Positions 1 to 6,701 are shown, counted from the first letter of the stretch. The stretch: DNA of 33,989 nucleotides from Candidatus Sabulitectum sp. (GCA_023145375.1 JAGLDY010000014.1:1-33989); one strand, 5' to 3'. Translations and numbers: made by a program. The notes: a model not told the origin generated them from the letters alone.

Positions 1-125
1 ATCCCGCCGCCTCCACCACCCTTCAGCGTCATCTAAGACATTACTGTTTCATACCCTTCTCAAAACGGTTTGATGGAGCGAGATCTGTTGCAGAGAAAAC
101 GGTGACTCCCTGGGAGTGTTACGTG

Positions 126-713
126 CTAACTTCTAACAAACTGGCGAAGCTGATCAAAGAAACCTCTATCTGCTAGCCGGAGAGCAGTAATGTAATCAGA
201 TCTAGTATCGCCATCTTTGGTAAGATTGCCTTTCCCCCAGGTAAATGGGGGTCTATCCAAGATGTTTGCAAGGAGTGTATCCGTCATCAACCTTGCATGC
301 CGTCCGTTTCCATTTGGGAAAGGGTGGATCCAAACCAACTTATGGTGAAATCGAATAGCAATTTCATCATTCGATTCTGATTTGATGTCAATCTTGTATT
401 GAGTGTTATCGCACAGTTTTCTAAGAGCTGTTCCAATCTCAAAACAAGGTCCACCAACCGTCTTTTCGCTATTTCTAAACTGGCCTGCCCATCTCCAGAC
501 ATTCCCAAACATTTTTCGGTGAAGAGTCTTCACAAAATGCTCGTTCAAAATGTCTGTTGGATTTGTTCTTTCTAACCAAGACACTGCCTCAAGGATGTTA
601 TCGAATTCCCAGCGATCAAGCTGAGATCTCGTAGTGATATGAGTAAGTACCAAACCATTGATTTCATTTTCGTCCAATGGAGTTGTACCTTCAGGATAAG
701 CAAACTGGTTCAT
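126..713 (-). CDS. Fic family protein, 'mobile mystery protein B' type
   Basis: This 195-residue protein carries the Fic active-site signature HPFPNGNGRHAR near residue 131. The His and the Gly-Asn-Gly-Arg loop are those used by Fic enzymes to transfer AMP or another nucleotide moiety to a target hydroxyl. The opening TPLDENEINGL followed by HITTR is typical of the family named mobile mystery protein B. TPLDEN also fits the (S/T)xxxE(G/N) inhibitory helix pattern, so self-inhibition is possible but not proven. The ATG overlaps the stop of the upstream HTH gene as ATGA, so the two are probably translationally coupled. The target is unknown. The pair usually sits in mobile or accessory DNA, and the base composition here looks more A+T-rich than in the following genes. 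No gene is visible in the 125 bases downstream. Confidence 0.9.
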   Translation of the reverse strand: MNQFAYPEGTTPLDENEINGLVLTHITTRSQLDRWEFDNILEAVSWLERTNPTDILNEHFVKTLHRKMFGNVWRWAGQFRNSEKTVGGPCFEIGTALRKLCDNTQYKIDIKSESNDEIAIRFHHKLVWIHPFPNGNGRHARLMTDTLLANILDRPPFTWGKGNLTKDGDTRSDYITALRLADRGFFDQLRQFVRS

Positions 714-1171
714 TTAACGTCCCATATATAGGAAGGCAGCTTTTCTAAGTATTCCTCAACCATTTGCTTGTATATTCTTTCTTGCTCCTTATTACTCAGG
801 CTCTGACTTTCAAGAAGCATTGTGTGTGATACTTTCGAGAGATGTTGCTTGACAACAAACTCAACCTGCTCTCTTATTGTTTTTTCCAAGGTTGAGTTTG
901 GTACCAGGGCGTATACAAAAGTACAATCCAGACTCTGTGCAATGTGTTTCATTGTTCTCATTGTCACTGATCCAGCTAACTCATCCCGCTCAATTCGAGC
1001 TACATTTTGCTGAGTTGAATCAAGTCTGTTTGCCAGCTGTTTTGCAGTCATCCCTAAAGCATCACGAATGGCTCGAATCCAGCCTCTAAAAGGTATCCTT
1101 GCATAACGCAAGGGTGCATACTCTTTTAAGCTTGAATCAAGCTGCTCAAGCATTAGCTTCTTCTTTTTCAT
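710..1171 (-). CDS. HTH regulator, 'mobile mystery protein A' type
   Basis: This is a protein of about 153 residues with an XRE-like helix-turn-helix in its N-terminal half (ALGMTAKQLANRLDSTQQNV, then ARIERDE). Co-occurrence with the following Fic gene and the sequence pattern fit mobile mystery protein A. The frame stays open up to 1285, but I place the start at 1171. There the ATG follows a strong ribosome binding site (GGAGGTGAG, 1176-1184), and a promoter ends just upstream. The extra N-terminal residues would cover the promoter and operators. It probably represses its own operon through the dyads at 1216-1297 and keeps the Fic protein in check; this role is inferred. Confidence 0.85.
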   Translation of the reverse strand: MKKKKLMLEQLDSSLKEYAPLRYARIPFRGWIRAIRDALGMTAKQLANRLDSTQQNVARIERDELAGSVTMRTMKHIAQSLDCTFVYALVPNSTLEKTIREQVEFVVKQHLSKVSHTMLLESQSLSNKEQERIYKQMVEEYLEKLPSYIWDVK

Positions 1172-1190
1172 TGTTCTCACCTCCAAGTAG

Positions 1191-1219
1191 AGTATACACA
1201 ACTTTCCGATAATGTACAA
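1191..1219 (-). promoter_or_regulatory. Promoter of the HTH-Fic operon
   Basis: Read on the minus strand, TTGTAC (1214-1219) and TATACT (1191-1196) are separated by exactly 17 bases. The -10 box is a 5/6 match; the -35 box is weak. Transcription would start near 1184, just before the ribosome binding site. The -35 box is itself one arm of the first operator dyad. Confidence 0.6.
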
Positions 1220-1297
1220 TAATAATGTTGTACCAAAGAGAAGACAGCACAATATAAACATTGTAACGAAATTGTTAGTGTACAATATATGTATTGT
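1216..1297. promoter_or_regulatory. Three operator-like dyads, 33 bp apart
   Basis: ACAAT-N6-(A/G)TTGT occurs at 1216-1231, 1249-1264 and 1282-1297. The starts are exactly 33 bp apart, about three helical turns, so all three would present the same DNA face. The first copy has one mismatch (GTTGT) and overlaps the -35 box. The first and third share the longer left arm TGTACAAT. This is the expected layout for cooperative autorepression by the adjacent HTH protein. Confidence 0.65.
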
Positions 1298-1584
1298 TCC
1301 TAGATATCTCTAGCGTATACTGAGCGATTTAGCTATTTACCGGAAACCCGATTATTATCTTCTACGGAGCCAACCAAGAACAGATTCTAACAAAGCTCAC
1401 TTTCCCCTACAATACATGATCGAATATTTTAGAGTTGGTATCACTACCATGATTGCATTTCTGATTGCTTCTGGTAATGCCCACCAGTCATTTATTACCA
1501 GCTTGAGAACGAGCGGTACGCTCTTGAAGTGCAATGAACAGCCTTTTTTGTTCTACAGCGTTATTGGTGCAGAGCTGCTACTTC
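1286..1584. other. Intergenic stretch without a supported gene
   Basis: About 300 bases between the HTH-Fic promoter region and the end of the next minus-strand gene. A plus-strand reading frame is open here, but it has no ribosome binding site and no recognisable product. Apart from the third operator dyad at its left edge I see no repeat, RNA or terminator. Confidence 0.5.
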
Positions 1585-2001
1585 TCAGCAGGCGCATTTC
1601 ACAAATACGACAATTACCACAACAAAGACCAGGAATGCGATGAATTTGATCGTTCCTGTGATGGACCCAAGGCACCCTCCGCCTCCTGAGTTCTGTGGAG
1701 CTTCCTGGTAACTGTCATCACTGTAGTCAGCAGAAGTGTCGTAGTTGTCCGTTCCCTGGTCACGGTTCTTCGATCCGGGGTCATTGGGAGGCTTCACAAA
1801 ACGACTCTTCTGGCCGCCATCTCTCGGTGCTTTACTTGAAGATGCCGGTTTTTCTTTTCTTCTGGAAAAGATAGATTTACCACTGCTTGATGATCTCTTT
1901 TTTGGTCCCGATGACCTGCTGGAGAACATACTGCCCTTGGAAGATCTTCCAGCTTTGCGTGAAGAGCCTCGGGACTTGCTTGACGGACGACTTTTTTTCA
2001 C
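1585..2001 (-). CDS. Basic Ser/Lys/Arg-rich protein with C-terminal membrane anchor
   Basis: A 138-residue protein of unknown family. Residues 1 to about 70 are low-complexity and strongly basic (repeated SSK, SRSS and KKR runs), followed by an acidic, Tyr/Asp-rich linker and a GGGGC turn. One hydrophobic helix (residues about 114-134) ends at Cys-Ala-Cys. There is no N-terminal signal peptide, so a tail-anchored arrangement with the basic part in the cytoplasm is likely. The basic part could bind nucleic acid or acidic lipid. It starts with GTG at 2001 after AGGTGAGG. The composition makes homology hard to judge, but the good ribosome binding site and membrane helix support a real gene. Confidence 0.6.
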   Translation of the reverse strand: MKKSRPSSKSRGSSRKAGRSSKGSMFSSRSSGPKKRSSSSGKSIFSRRKEKPASSSKAPRDGGQKSRFVKPPNDPGSKNRDQGTDNYDTSADYSDDSYQEAPQNSGGGGCLGSITGTIKFIAFLVFVVVIVVFVKCAC

Positions 2002-2090
2002 TTTCTACCTCACCTCTGTTTTGTGAACTTCTTTAAACATATTCAAAATTGAATCACACGCAAGGACACTTGTCAGGAAGGGAGAACTTC

Positions 2091-3461
2091 CTACTTTTTC
2101 TCTTTATCCTTGCTCAGGGTTACACGGAGATTGAGGATACGCACTTTGCTCCACATACGAAGCTTACCCATTACCACATTCAGTGGCACTGCGTTTGGTT
2201 CTTTCACACGGGAAAGGGGTATAAGCGCACTGAGCCTGGCGAATGCAGTAATAAGGAAGAGAACCTGCATGGGGTGCAGTGAAATGCCAGCGATCCGCAT
2301 TGGAGCAGGCATGAAGATACCTGAAGCCAGCATGGTTATTACGAGGCCGGCACCACTGAAGGCTCCGAATACACCTGAGTATATCTGAGCTTTCTTCTCC
2401 GGAGCGATGGCAAGAACCAGATTGGCAGTCACAACTCCCACGCAGCCCCACATGCTTCCTGCAACAAGAGCCTCCAGATAGATGATCCAGATGGAGTCAT
2501 GAGTAACAAACAACCAGGCAAACGGAACGATTGTTCCAATGCCAATTGCCAGTTTCATTGCGGCAATGTTTCCGTACCTGTCTATGAACCTGCCCCAGTA
2601 CTTCAGTGTAAGGATCGATCCAATGGTGCTGGTCAGGCCATAGAGAAGCATTTCTGTGACACCCATATGGAGGACCTCGATCATGAATGGCTGCCAGAAA
2701 GGGGCACCAATGCCAATGGCAAGCATCCACCAGCCGCCAAACACGCATAGTTTTCTGAAATTCTTATCTCTGAACGGCTCTCTGAACAATTTCATGGCGG
2801 GAATATCTGCGGTTTCCGTTGGTCTTTCCGGTTGCTTTGCCAGTATTCTCAGACCGATAAGACCAATGATTCCCGCAACCAGGAATAGTCCTGCCATTAT
2901 CAGGCGCAGCCCTGATGGATCGTCGTTGAAACTGTCCACAAGCAGGCCCAGCAGGAAAGCAGTTGAAAGGCCGAACGCTAGAAGAATCGCATTTCTTTTG
3001 GCGAAGAATCTTCCACGGATTCGCAGAGGGACCATTCTGGCCATCCACCCAGTCCAGATGTTTGCTGAAACTGCCTGCAGAGCGGTGGAAATAGCAAAAA
3101 CCGCAAGAACTGCTGTAAGGGATATCCGGTCAGTAAGAAAAAGCGGGATTACTCCGAACAGAGGCGCAATAGCCCTTCCTGCGACAGCCCACCTGACAGT
3201 GGCTGATCTGTGCAGTGTGAGTTTTCTTGTAACCAGAGCCCCAAGAGGCATCAGCAACAGGAATATCTGCCCGGAGGCAGCAAGGATGCCGAACTGTATG
3301 GAAGAAGCACCAAGCATCACCAGAAGCTTGGTAAGGAACACAGAACCCGGCCCGGCAATGCTGAAGTAAACCTGTGAGTAGACTCCCTCAGTGATCGAGA
3401 TCCTGAAGGTCTCTCTAAGCTCGGATGGTTTTCTTTCTTTGTTGCCCATAGAATGGAACAT
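2091..3461 (-). CDS. MFS transporter
   Basis: A 456-residue polytopic membrane protein with about twelve hydrophobic segments in two halves, the usual size and layout of the major facilitator superfamily. The first half includes a segment starting GPGSVFLTKLLVMLGAS and a short basic loop (TRKLTLHRS) where MFS proteins carry the loop 2-3 motif. The substrate cannot be read from the sequence. No strong ribosome binding site precedes the ATG at 3461 or the internal ATG at 3449, so the start is uncertain by four codons. It stands between two unrelated small genes on the same strand. A second, dissimilar MFS gene lies at 17784-19022. Confidence 0.85.
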   Translation of the reverse strand: MFHSMGNKERKPSELRETFRISITEGVYSQVYFSIAGPGSVFLTKLLVMLGASSIQFGILAASGQIFLLLMPLGALVTRKLTLHRSATVRWAVAGRAIAPLFGVIPLFLTDRISLTAVLAVFAISTALQAVSANIWTGWMARMVPLRIRGRFFAKRNAILLAFGLSTAFLLGLLVDSFNDDPSGLRLIMAGLFLVAGIIGLIGLRILAKQPERPTETADIPAMKLFREPFRDKNFRKLCVFGGWWMLAIGIGAPFWQPFMIEVLHMGVTEMLLYGLTSTIGSILTLKYWGRFIDRYGNIAAMKLAIGIGTIVPFAWLFVTHDSIWIIYLEALVAGSMWGCVGVVTANLVLAIAPEKKAQIYSGVFGAFSGAGLVITMLASGIFMPAPMRIAGISLHPMQVLFLITAFARLSALIPLSRVKEPNAVPLNVVMGKLRMWSKVRILNLRVTLSKDKEKK

Positions 3462-3494
3462 ACTTAACGGAGCAACCCTGAAAACCCCGACTAA

Positions 3495-3866
3495 TTATTC
3501 AAGCCAGCTTGCAACACCATCATCAATGTTTCCATGGTCAGGGCTGAATGGCAGTGGACATTCTATGTAGAAGTAGTCATCAATGCCGATAATATCATAC
3601 TCTTCCATGCAGGCAGGGCACACAACCCCGGCCATTCCCATTTCTTCAAGATCATCCGGATACCTGCCGTTGCAAGCAAAGAAGATAACTGCCTGACTTG
3701 CAATATAGGTCATATTTGCTCTACACTCATCTGTGGTGCTGTCAAAACCATTCCCTTTTTCCATAAGACCTGGAACTGCAGGGGAGGTTATATCGTCAAC
3801 ATTGCTTGTGCAGGCTGCCGAAAGAACTAGGAGAACCAGTCCACTGATTACTGTGAAAGAGCGCAT
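3495..3866 (-). CDS. Small lipoprotein with pilin-like core
   Basis: This 123-residue protein opens with a lipoprotein signal ending in LSAAC (Cys19), so it is probably lipid-anchored outside the inner membrane. The mature part contains ANMTYIASQAVIFF, then CNGRYPDDLEEM, and a Cys-pair segment VCPACMEEY. It resembles the globular part of type II pseudopilins, where a similar helix and 'NGRYP' turn recur. There is no pilin prepilin peptidase site, so this would be a soluble-domain relative at most. The ATG at 3866 follows a good GGAGGT site. It diverges from the sigma-54 activator gene across about 110 bp. Confidence 0.6.
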   Translation of the reverse strand: MRSFTVISGLVLLVLSAACTSNVDDITSPAVPGLMEKGNGFDSTTDECRANMTYIASQAVIFFACNGRYPDDLEEMGMAGVVCPACMEEYDIIGIDDYFYIECPLPFSPDHGNIDDGVASWLE

Positions 3867-3941
3867 TATTACCTCCGCATCTGTTTACATATTGATACAA
3901 GTATTTATAAACGGCATCCACAGGTCAGGGTATTTCTGTAT

Positions 3942-3970
3942 TTTCACTACCGTAGCATTTATGCTATATT
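3942..3970 (+). promoter_or_regulatory. Promoter of the activator gene, with internal operator dyad
   Basis: TTTCAC (3942-3947) and TATATT (3965-3970) are spaced by 17 bp. Only 6 bases separate the -10 box from the ATG at 3977, and no ribosome binding site precedes that ATG, so the transcript may be leaderless. The dyad TAGCA-N4-TGCTA (3953-3966) sits in the spacer and enters the -10 box, a position suited to autorepression. Confidence 0.5.
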
Positions 3971-3976
3971 ACAAGC

Positions 3977-5356
3977 ATGCCGAAGAAGGGGAAAATGGAT
4001 TCAACAAAAGCTATTCTCGAAAGCATTTCAGACGGTGTCTTTACCGTCGACCCCCAGTGGAAGATAACCTCTTTCAACAGGGCTGCTGAAGAGATAACCG
4101 GTGTTTCCAGGGAAGAGGCTGTCGGCCGGGAATGCAGTGAGGTCTTCAGATCATCCATGTGCGAGACTGCATGTGCTCTTCGTGAATCCATGTCCACTGG
4201 AAAGCAGATCCGGTGCCAGACAGGGTACATAGTCGATTCAGAAGGGGAGAGGATCCCGGTGAGTGTTTCAACAGCAGTGCTTTTTGACGAGAATGGAAAG
4301 ATACTTGGTGGAGCAGAAACCTTCAGGGATCTCAGCGAGATAGAGAGTCTGCAGGATCAGTTGCAGGACCGATATAAGGTTGGTGATCTTGTAAGCAGAA
4401 GTTTGGCCATGCAGAAGGTCTTTCAGCTTATTCCTGCCGTTGCGTCATCTCCTACTACTGTGCTGATACAGGGGGAGACTGGAACTGGGAAAGAGGTGCT
4501 TGCCCGAGGTATTCACACAAGTGGTTCCCGTCGGGATGAACCCTTTGTTGCTGTGAACTGCGGTGCTCTTCCTGACAATCTTCTGGAATCAGAGCTTTTC
4601 GGGTACAGAAAAGGAGCGTTCACAGGCGCTGCTTCCAACAGAGAAGGTAGATTTGTAGCTGCCGGCGGGGGAACCGTCTTCCTTGATGAGATCGGTGATG
4701 TGAGCAGTGCCATGCAGGTCAAGTTACTCAGGGTCCTGCAGGAGAAGACCGTTACTCCTCTGGGCTCGAACGAACCTGTTCCGGTTGAGGCAAGGATAAT
4801 ATGTGCAACTAACAGGGATCTTGCCGCCCTGGTCAAGTCCGGTGAATTCAGACAGGATCTGTTCTACAGGATCAATGTGGTAAGACTGGATATTCCCCCG
4901 CTTCGCGAACGCCCTGAGGACATCCCGCAGCTGCTTGATGTTCTGCTTAAGAAACACTCTTTTGCACAGCGGGTTGATGTAAAGTCTTACGATCCCCAGA
5001 TACTTCCTTTGCTCATGGGTTACTCTTGGCCGGGAAATGTACGGGAACTGGAGAACTTTGTTGAAAGAGCCATTGTGTTTTCCAGGGGAAACCTTGTCTC
5101 CTTTCGGGATCTGCCCAACGAGATACTTCCAGGGAAGGGTGATTACTCTTCGGTAGTTGGAACCCTGCGCAGTGCAAAAGCAGATACAGAGAAACAGATG
5201 ATTCTTCAGGCTCTGGAGAACAACGGGTTTAACAGAACTGCAGCGGCAGAAGAGCTTGGTGTTCACAAAACAACACTTTACAGAAGAGTCAAGGCGCTTG
5301 GAATCCCGCTTCCGGAACCTGACGGGCGTAGCAAGAATGCTACGAAAGGTTCTTGA
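3977..5356 (+). CDS. Sigma-54-dependent transcriptional activator (PAS-AAA+-Fis HTH)
   Basis: A 459-residue enhancer-binding protein. Residues about 8-118 form a PAS sensor domain (SDGVFTVDPQWKITSFNRAA) with Cys residues near 60-65 that could bind a cofactor. The AAA+ domain has Walker A GETGTGKE (about 166), the sigma-54 contact loop GAFTGA (about 214) and Walker B FLDEIGD (about 235). A Fis-type HTH (NRTAAAEELGVHKTTLYRRV) closes the protein. There is no receiver domain, so the PAS domain probably senses the signal directly. Downstream lie a -24/-12 promoter and the orp-type operon, as for the activator DVU2106 of the Desulfovibrio vulgaris orp operons. The start at 3977 could be leaderless; the ATG at 3995 after AAGGGG is an alternative. 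Confidence 0.95.
   Translation: MPKKGKMDSTKAILESISDGVFTVDPQWKITSFNRAAEEITGVSREEAVGRECSEVFRSSMCETACALRESMSTGKQIRCQTGYIVDSEGERIPVSVSTAVLFDENGKILGGAETFRDLSEIESLQDQLQDRYKVGDLVSRSLAMQKVFQLIPAVASSPTTVLIQGETGTGKEVLARGIHTSGSRRDEPFVAVNCGALPDNLLESELFGYRKGAFTGAASNREGRFVAAGGGTVFLDEIGDVSSAMQVKLLRVLQEKTVTPLGSNEPVPVEARIICATNRDLAALVKSGEFRQDLFYRINVVRLDIPPLRERPEDIPQLLDVLLKKHSFAQRVDVKSYDPQILPLLMGYSWPGNVRELENFVERAIVFSRGNLVSFRDLPNEILPGKGDYSSVVGTLRSAKADTEKQMILQALENNGFNRTAAAEELGVHKTTLYRRVKALGIPLPEPDGRSKNATKGS
5329..5342. promoter_or_regulatory. Putative upstream activator site of the orp-type operon
   Basis: TAGCA-N4-TGCTA, inside the last codons of the activator gene and centred about 143 bp before the predicted operon start. 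The larger context CGTAGCA-N3-ATGCTA is identical to the dyad at 3953-3966. Sigma-54 activators usually bind such inverted repeats 80-150 bp upstream. It also forms the inner part of a hairpin closed by GAACC/GGTTC (5315-5352), which could alternatively act in transcript ending. Confidence 0.6.
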
Positions 5357-5451
5357 TATCGTTTTAGGAACGCTACACTGTGCATTGTTTAGATTTGTAG
5401 ATTCTTTGCGTATTTCTTTATATGGTAATGAGATACAAAGTACCACAGTTT

Positions 5452-5467
5452 TTGGCACGCAATATGC
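5452..5467 (+). promoter_or_regulatory. Sigma-54 (-24/-12) promoter
   Basis: TTGGCACG-N4-ATGC, with the invariant GG (5454-5455) and GC (5466-5467) separated by exactly 10 bases. Transcription would start near 5479, two bases before the ribosome binding site GGAGGTG (5481-5487). This rules out the in-frame start at 5422 and fixes the first gene's start at the GTG at 5494. Confidence 0.85.
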
Positions 5468-5493
5468 GTTCAGGAGCAGTGGAGGTGAAAAAG

Positions 5494-5922
5494 GTGAGAT
5501 TAGCCATTACAGTATGGAACGGTAGAATTGCCCCTGTTTTTGATGTTGCCGGAACTCTGAGACTTGTTGAAATGGATGAGGGCAGAGTTACAGCGGATAA
5601 TCTTTTAAGTCTGCCGCCTGGCGGTGGAGTATTCAGCAGGGTGTCTGTCCTTACCGGGCAGAGAATTGACGTTCTTGTCTGTGGTGCAGTATCAAGACCT
5701 GTTCACCGGATGCTTACCGACTCGGGAATACAGGTTCATTCCTTTGTGTCCGGGGAGGCGAAAGAAGTTCTTGAAGCATTTCTCCACGGTAGCTTTGACG
5801 AGAAAGCCTATTTTATGCCAGGGTGCGGTGTCGGGCGGAACCGGCAGGGTCGCCGGAGAGGTGCAGGATTGAGTAGACGGGGAAGAAATAGAAGTTTTGG
5901 ACCCGGATGGAAAGAGGTGTAG
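5494..5922 (+). CDS. Dinitrogenase FeMo-cofactor family protein, basic C-terminal tail
   Basis: This 142-residue protein belongs to the NifX/NafY/ORP superfamily, whose members bind or carry metal-sulfur clusters. The core RLAITVWNGRIAPVFDVAG, followed by a conserved GR-containing loop, occupies residues 1-110. The usual His/Cys of the 'HFGHC' turn is replaced by FDVAG. After residue 110 comes an unusual Gly/Arg-rich tail (GCGVGRNRQGRRRGAG). It is the first gene of the sigma-54 operon. The GTG start at 5494 is chosen because GGAGGTG lies 6 bases before it and because the sigma-54 promoter lies between it and the upstream ATG. The next gene begins 4 bases after the stop. Confidence 0.85.
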   Translation: MRLAITVWNGRIAPVFDVAGTLRLVEMDEGRVTADNLLSLPPGGGVFSRVSVLTGQRIDVLVCGAVSRPVHRMLTDSGIQVHSFVSGEAKEVLEAFLHGSFDEKAYFMPGCGVGRNRQGRRRGAGLSRRGRNRSFGPGWKEV

Positions 5923-5926
5923 TATT

Positions 5927-6277
5927 ATGCCACGAGGAGACAGAACAGGACCTAACGGTACAGGACCATGGGGAGGCGTCTGCACAGGAGCAGGTGCCAA
6001 CAGGTTCTTCGGTTACGGCGGCGGACGCGGTATGGGTCGCGGAGCAGGCTGGGGAGCCGGTAGAGGTGCAGGCATGGGTTACGGTAGAGGTGCAGGCATG
6101 GGTTACGGTAGAGGTGCAGGTTTGGATTACGGGAGGGGCTATGGTTATGCTGCTCCTTATCCTGTAAGCCCAGAGGCTGAAAAAGAGGCTCTGGAGTTTC
6201 GTGCAAGGGAACTTGAACGGGAACTTGAACTACTGAGAAGCAGACTTGGAGAGAGCTCCGAAAATTCGGAGAGCTAA
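5927..6277 (+). CDS. Gly-rich DUF5320-type protein
   Basis: A 116-residue protein that opens MPRGDRTGPNGTGPWGG, the hallmark of the DUF5320 family. This family is common beside dinitrogenase-cofactor-type genes in anaerobes and has no assigned function. Residues 28-72 are Gly/Arg/Tyr-rich and include three copies of an eight-residue unit (GRGAGMGY, last copy GRGAGLDY). The C-terminus (EAEKEALEFRARELERELEL) is a predicted coiled coil that could mediate oligomers. The start at 5927 follows GAGGTG with 7 bases of spacing. Translation is probably continuous with the gene before it. Only one Cys is present, so a metal site of its own is unlikely. Confidence 0.8.
   Translation: MPRGDRTGPNGTGPWGGVCTGAGANRFFGYGGGRGMGRGAGWGAGRGAGMGYGRGAGMGYGRGAGLDYGRGYGYAAPYPVSPEAEKEALEFRARELERELELLRSRLGESSENSES
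6059..6130 (+). repeat. 24-bp in-frame tandem repeat, three copies
   Basis: Units at 6059-6082, 6083-6106 and 6107-6130 each encode Gly-Arg-Gly-Ala-Gly then Met-Gly-Tyr. The first two are identical at DNA level and the third differs at a few bases (Leu-Asp-Tyr). Near-identity points to recent duplication, so copy number may vary between strains. Confidence 0.9.
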
Positions 6278-6285
6278 TTGAACTG

Positions 6286-6320
6286 GTCAGCCGGAATTCT
6301 GTTTACAGATTCCGGCTGAC
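6286..6320 (+). promoter_or_regulatory. Strong intercistronic hairpin inside the orp-type operon
   Basis: GTCAGCCGGAAT (6286-6297) pairs perfectly with ATTCCGGCTGAC (6309-6320). Three more base pairs form inside (CTG/CAG) after a one-base bulge, leaving the loop TTTA. No T-run follows, so it is not a standard terminator. It ends 9 bases before the ribosome binding site of the ORP gene and could stabilise or process the mRNA, or tune expression of the flanking genes. Confidence 0.75.
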
Positions 6321-6341
6321 ATTGTGTCTGGAGGAAATCAA

Positions 6342-6701
6342 ATGAAAATTGCTGTTCCAACCCCGGGAGATACTCTGGAATCTCCTGTAGACGGGAGATT
6401 TGGCAGAGCATCCGGTTTTGTTGTTTTTGATACAGAAGACGGAACATTTACGGTTACAGACAATGGGCAAAACATGAATGCCGGTCAGGGTGCAGGTGTT
6501 CAGGCTGCGCAGAATGTTGCGTCAACAGGAGCAGATGTTGTTATTGCGCCCAGTTTTGGTCCAAAAGCTTTTCAGGTTCTGAAAGCCGCTGGAATAAAAA
6601 CAGTTTTCAGTGCGCCTGGCAGTGTGAAGGAGAATATTGACAACTTCATCGCCGGAAAACTGAAAGAATCTGATAATGCCAATGTGGAAGGTCACTGGTA
6701 A
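6342..6701 (+). CDS. Orange protein (ORP)-like dinitrogenase FeMo-cofactor family protein
   Basis: A 119-residue protein of the dinitrogenase iron-molybdenum cofactor family. The conserved opening is MKIAVPTPGDTLESPVDGRF, followed by GRASGFVVFD, then NMNAGQGAGVQAAQ and a C-terminal GADVVIAPSFGPKA. Among the three paralogues here it is closest in size and pattern to the ORP protein of Desulfovibrio vulgaris (DVU2108), which carries a Mo-Cu-S cluster. It has no Cys, and ORP holds its cluster without Cys ligands, so the same cofactor is possible but unproven. The ATG at 6342 follows GGAGG; the upstream GTG at 6324 lacks such a site. Its stop overlaps the next start as TAATG. Confidence 0.85.
   Translation: MKIAVPTPGDTLESPVDGRFGRASGFVVFDTEDGTFTVTDNGQNMNAGQGAGVQAAQNVASTGADVVIAPSFGPKAFQVLKAAGIKTVFSAPGSVKENIDNFIAGKLKESDNANVEGHW

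Noticed and set aside
1416-1643. Plus-strand open frame of 75 codons after the Fic operon promoter
   Set aside because: No ribosome binding site, overlaps the end of the basic anchored protein, and has no recognisable product.
2656-3369. Long plus-strand open frame opposite the MFS gene
   Set aside because: It is the antisense of a clear transporter, with Arg/Pro/Ser-rich composition and no domain or ribosome binding site.
5315-5352. Nested hairpin at the end of the activator gene as an intrinsic terminator
   Set aside because: The following T-run is weak and distant; the inner dyad is better explained as an activator site because it matches the copy at 3953-3966.
4724-5458. Long minus-strand open frame opposite the sigma-54 activator
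   Set aside because: Antisense of a gene with complete motifs; the product has no recognisable pattern.
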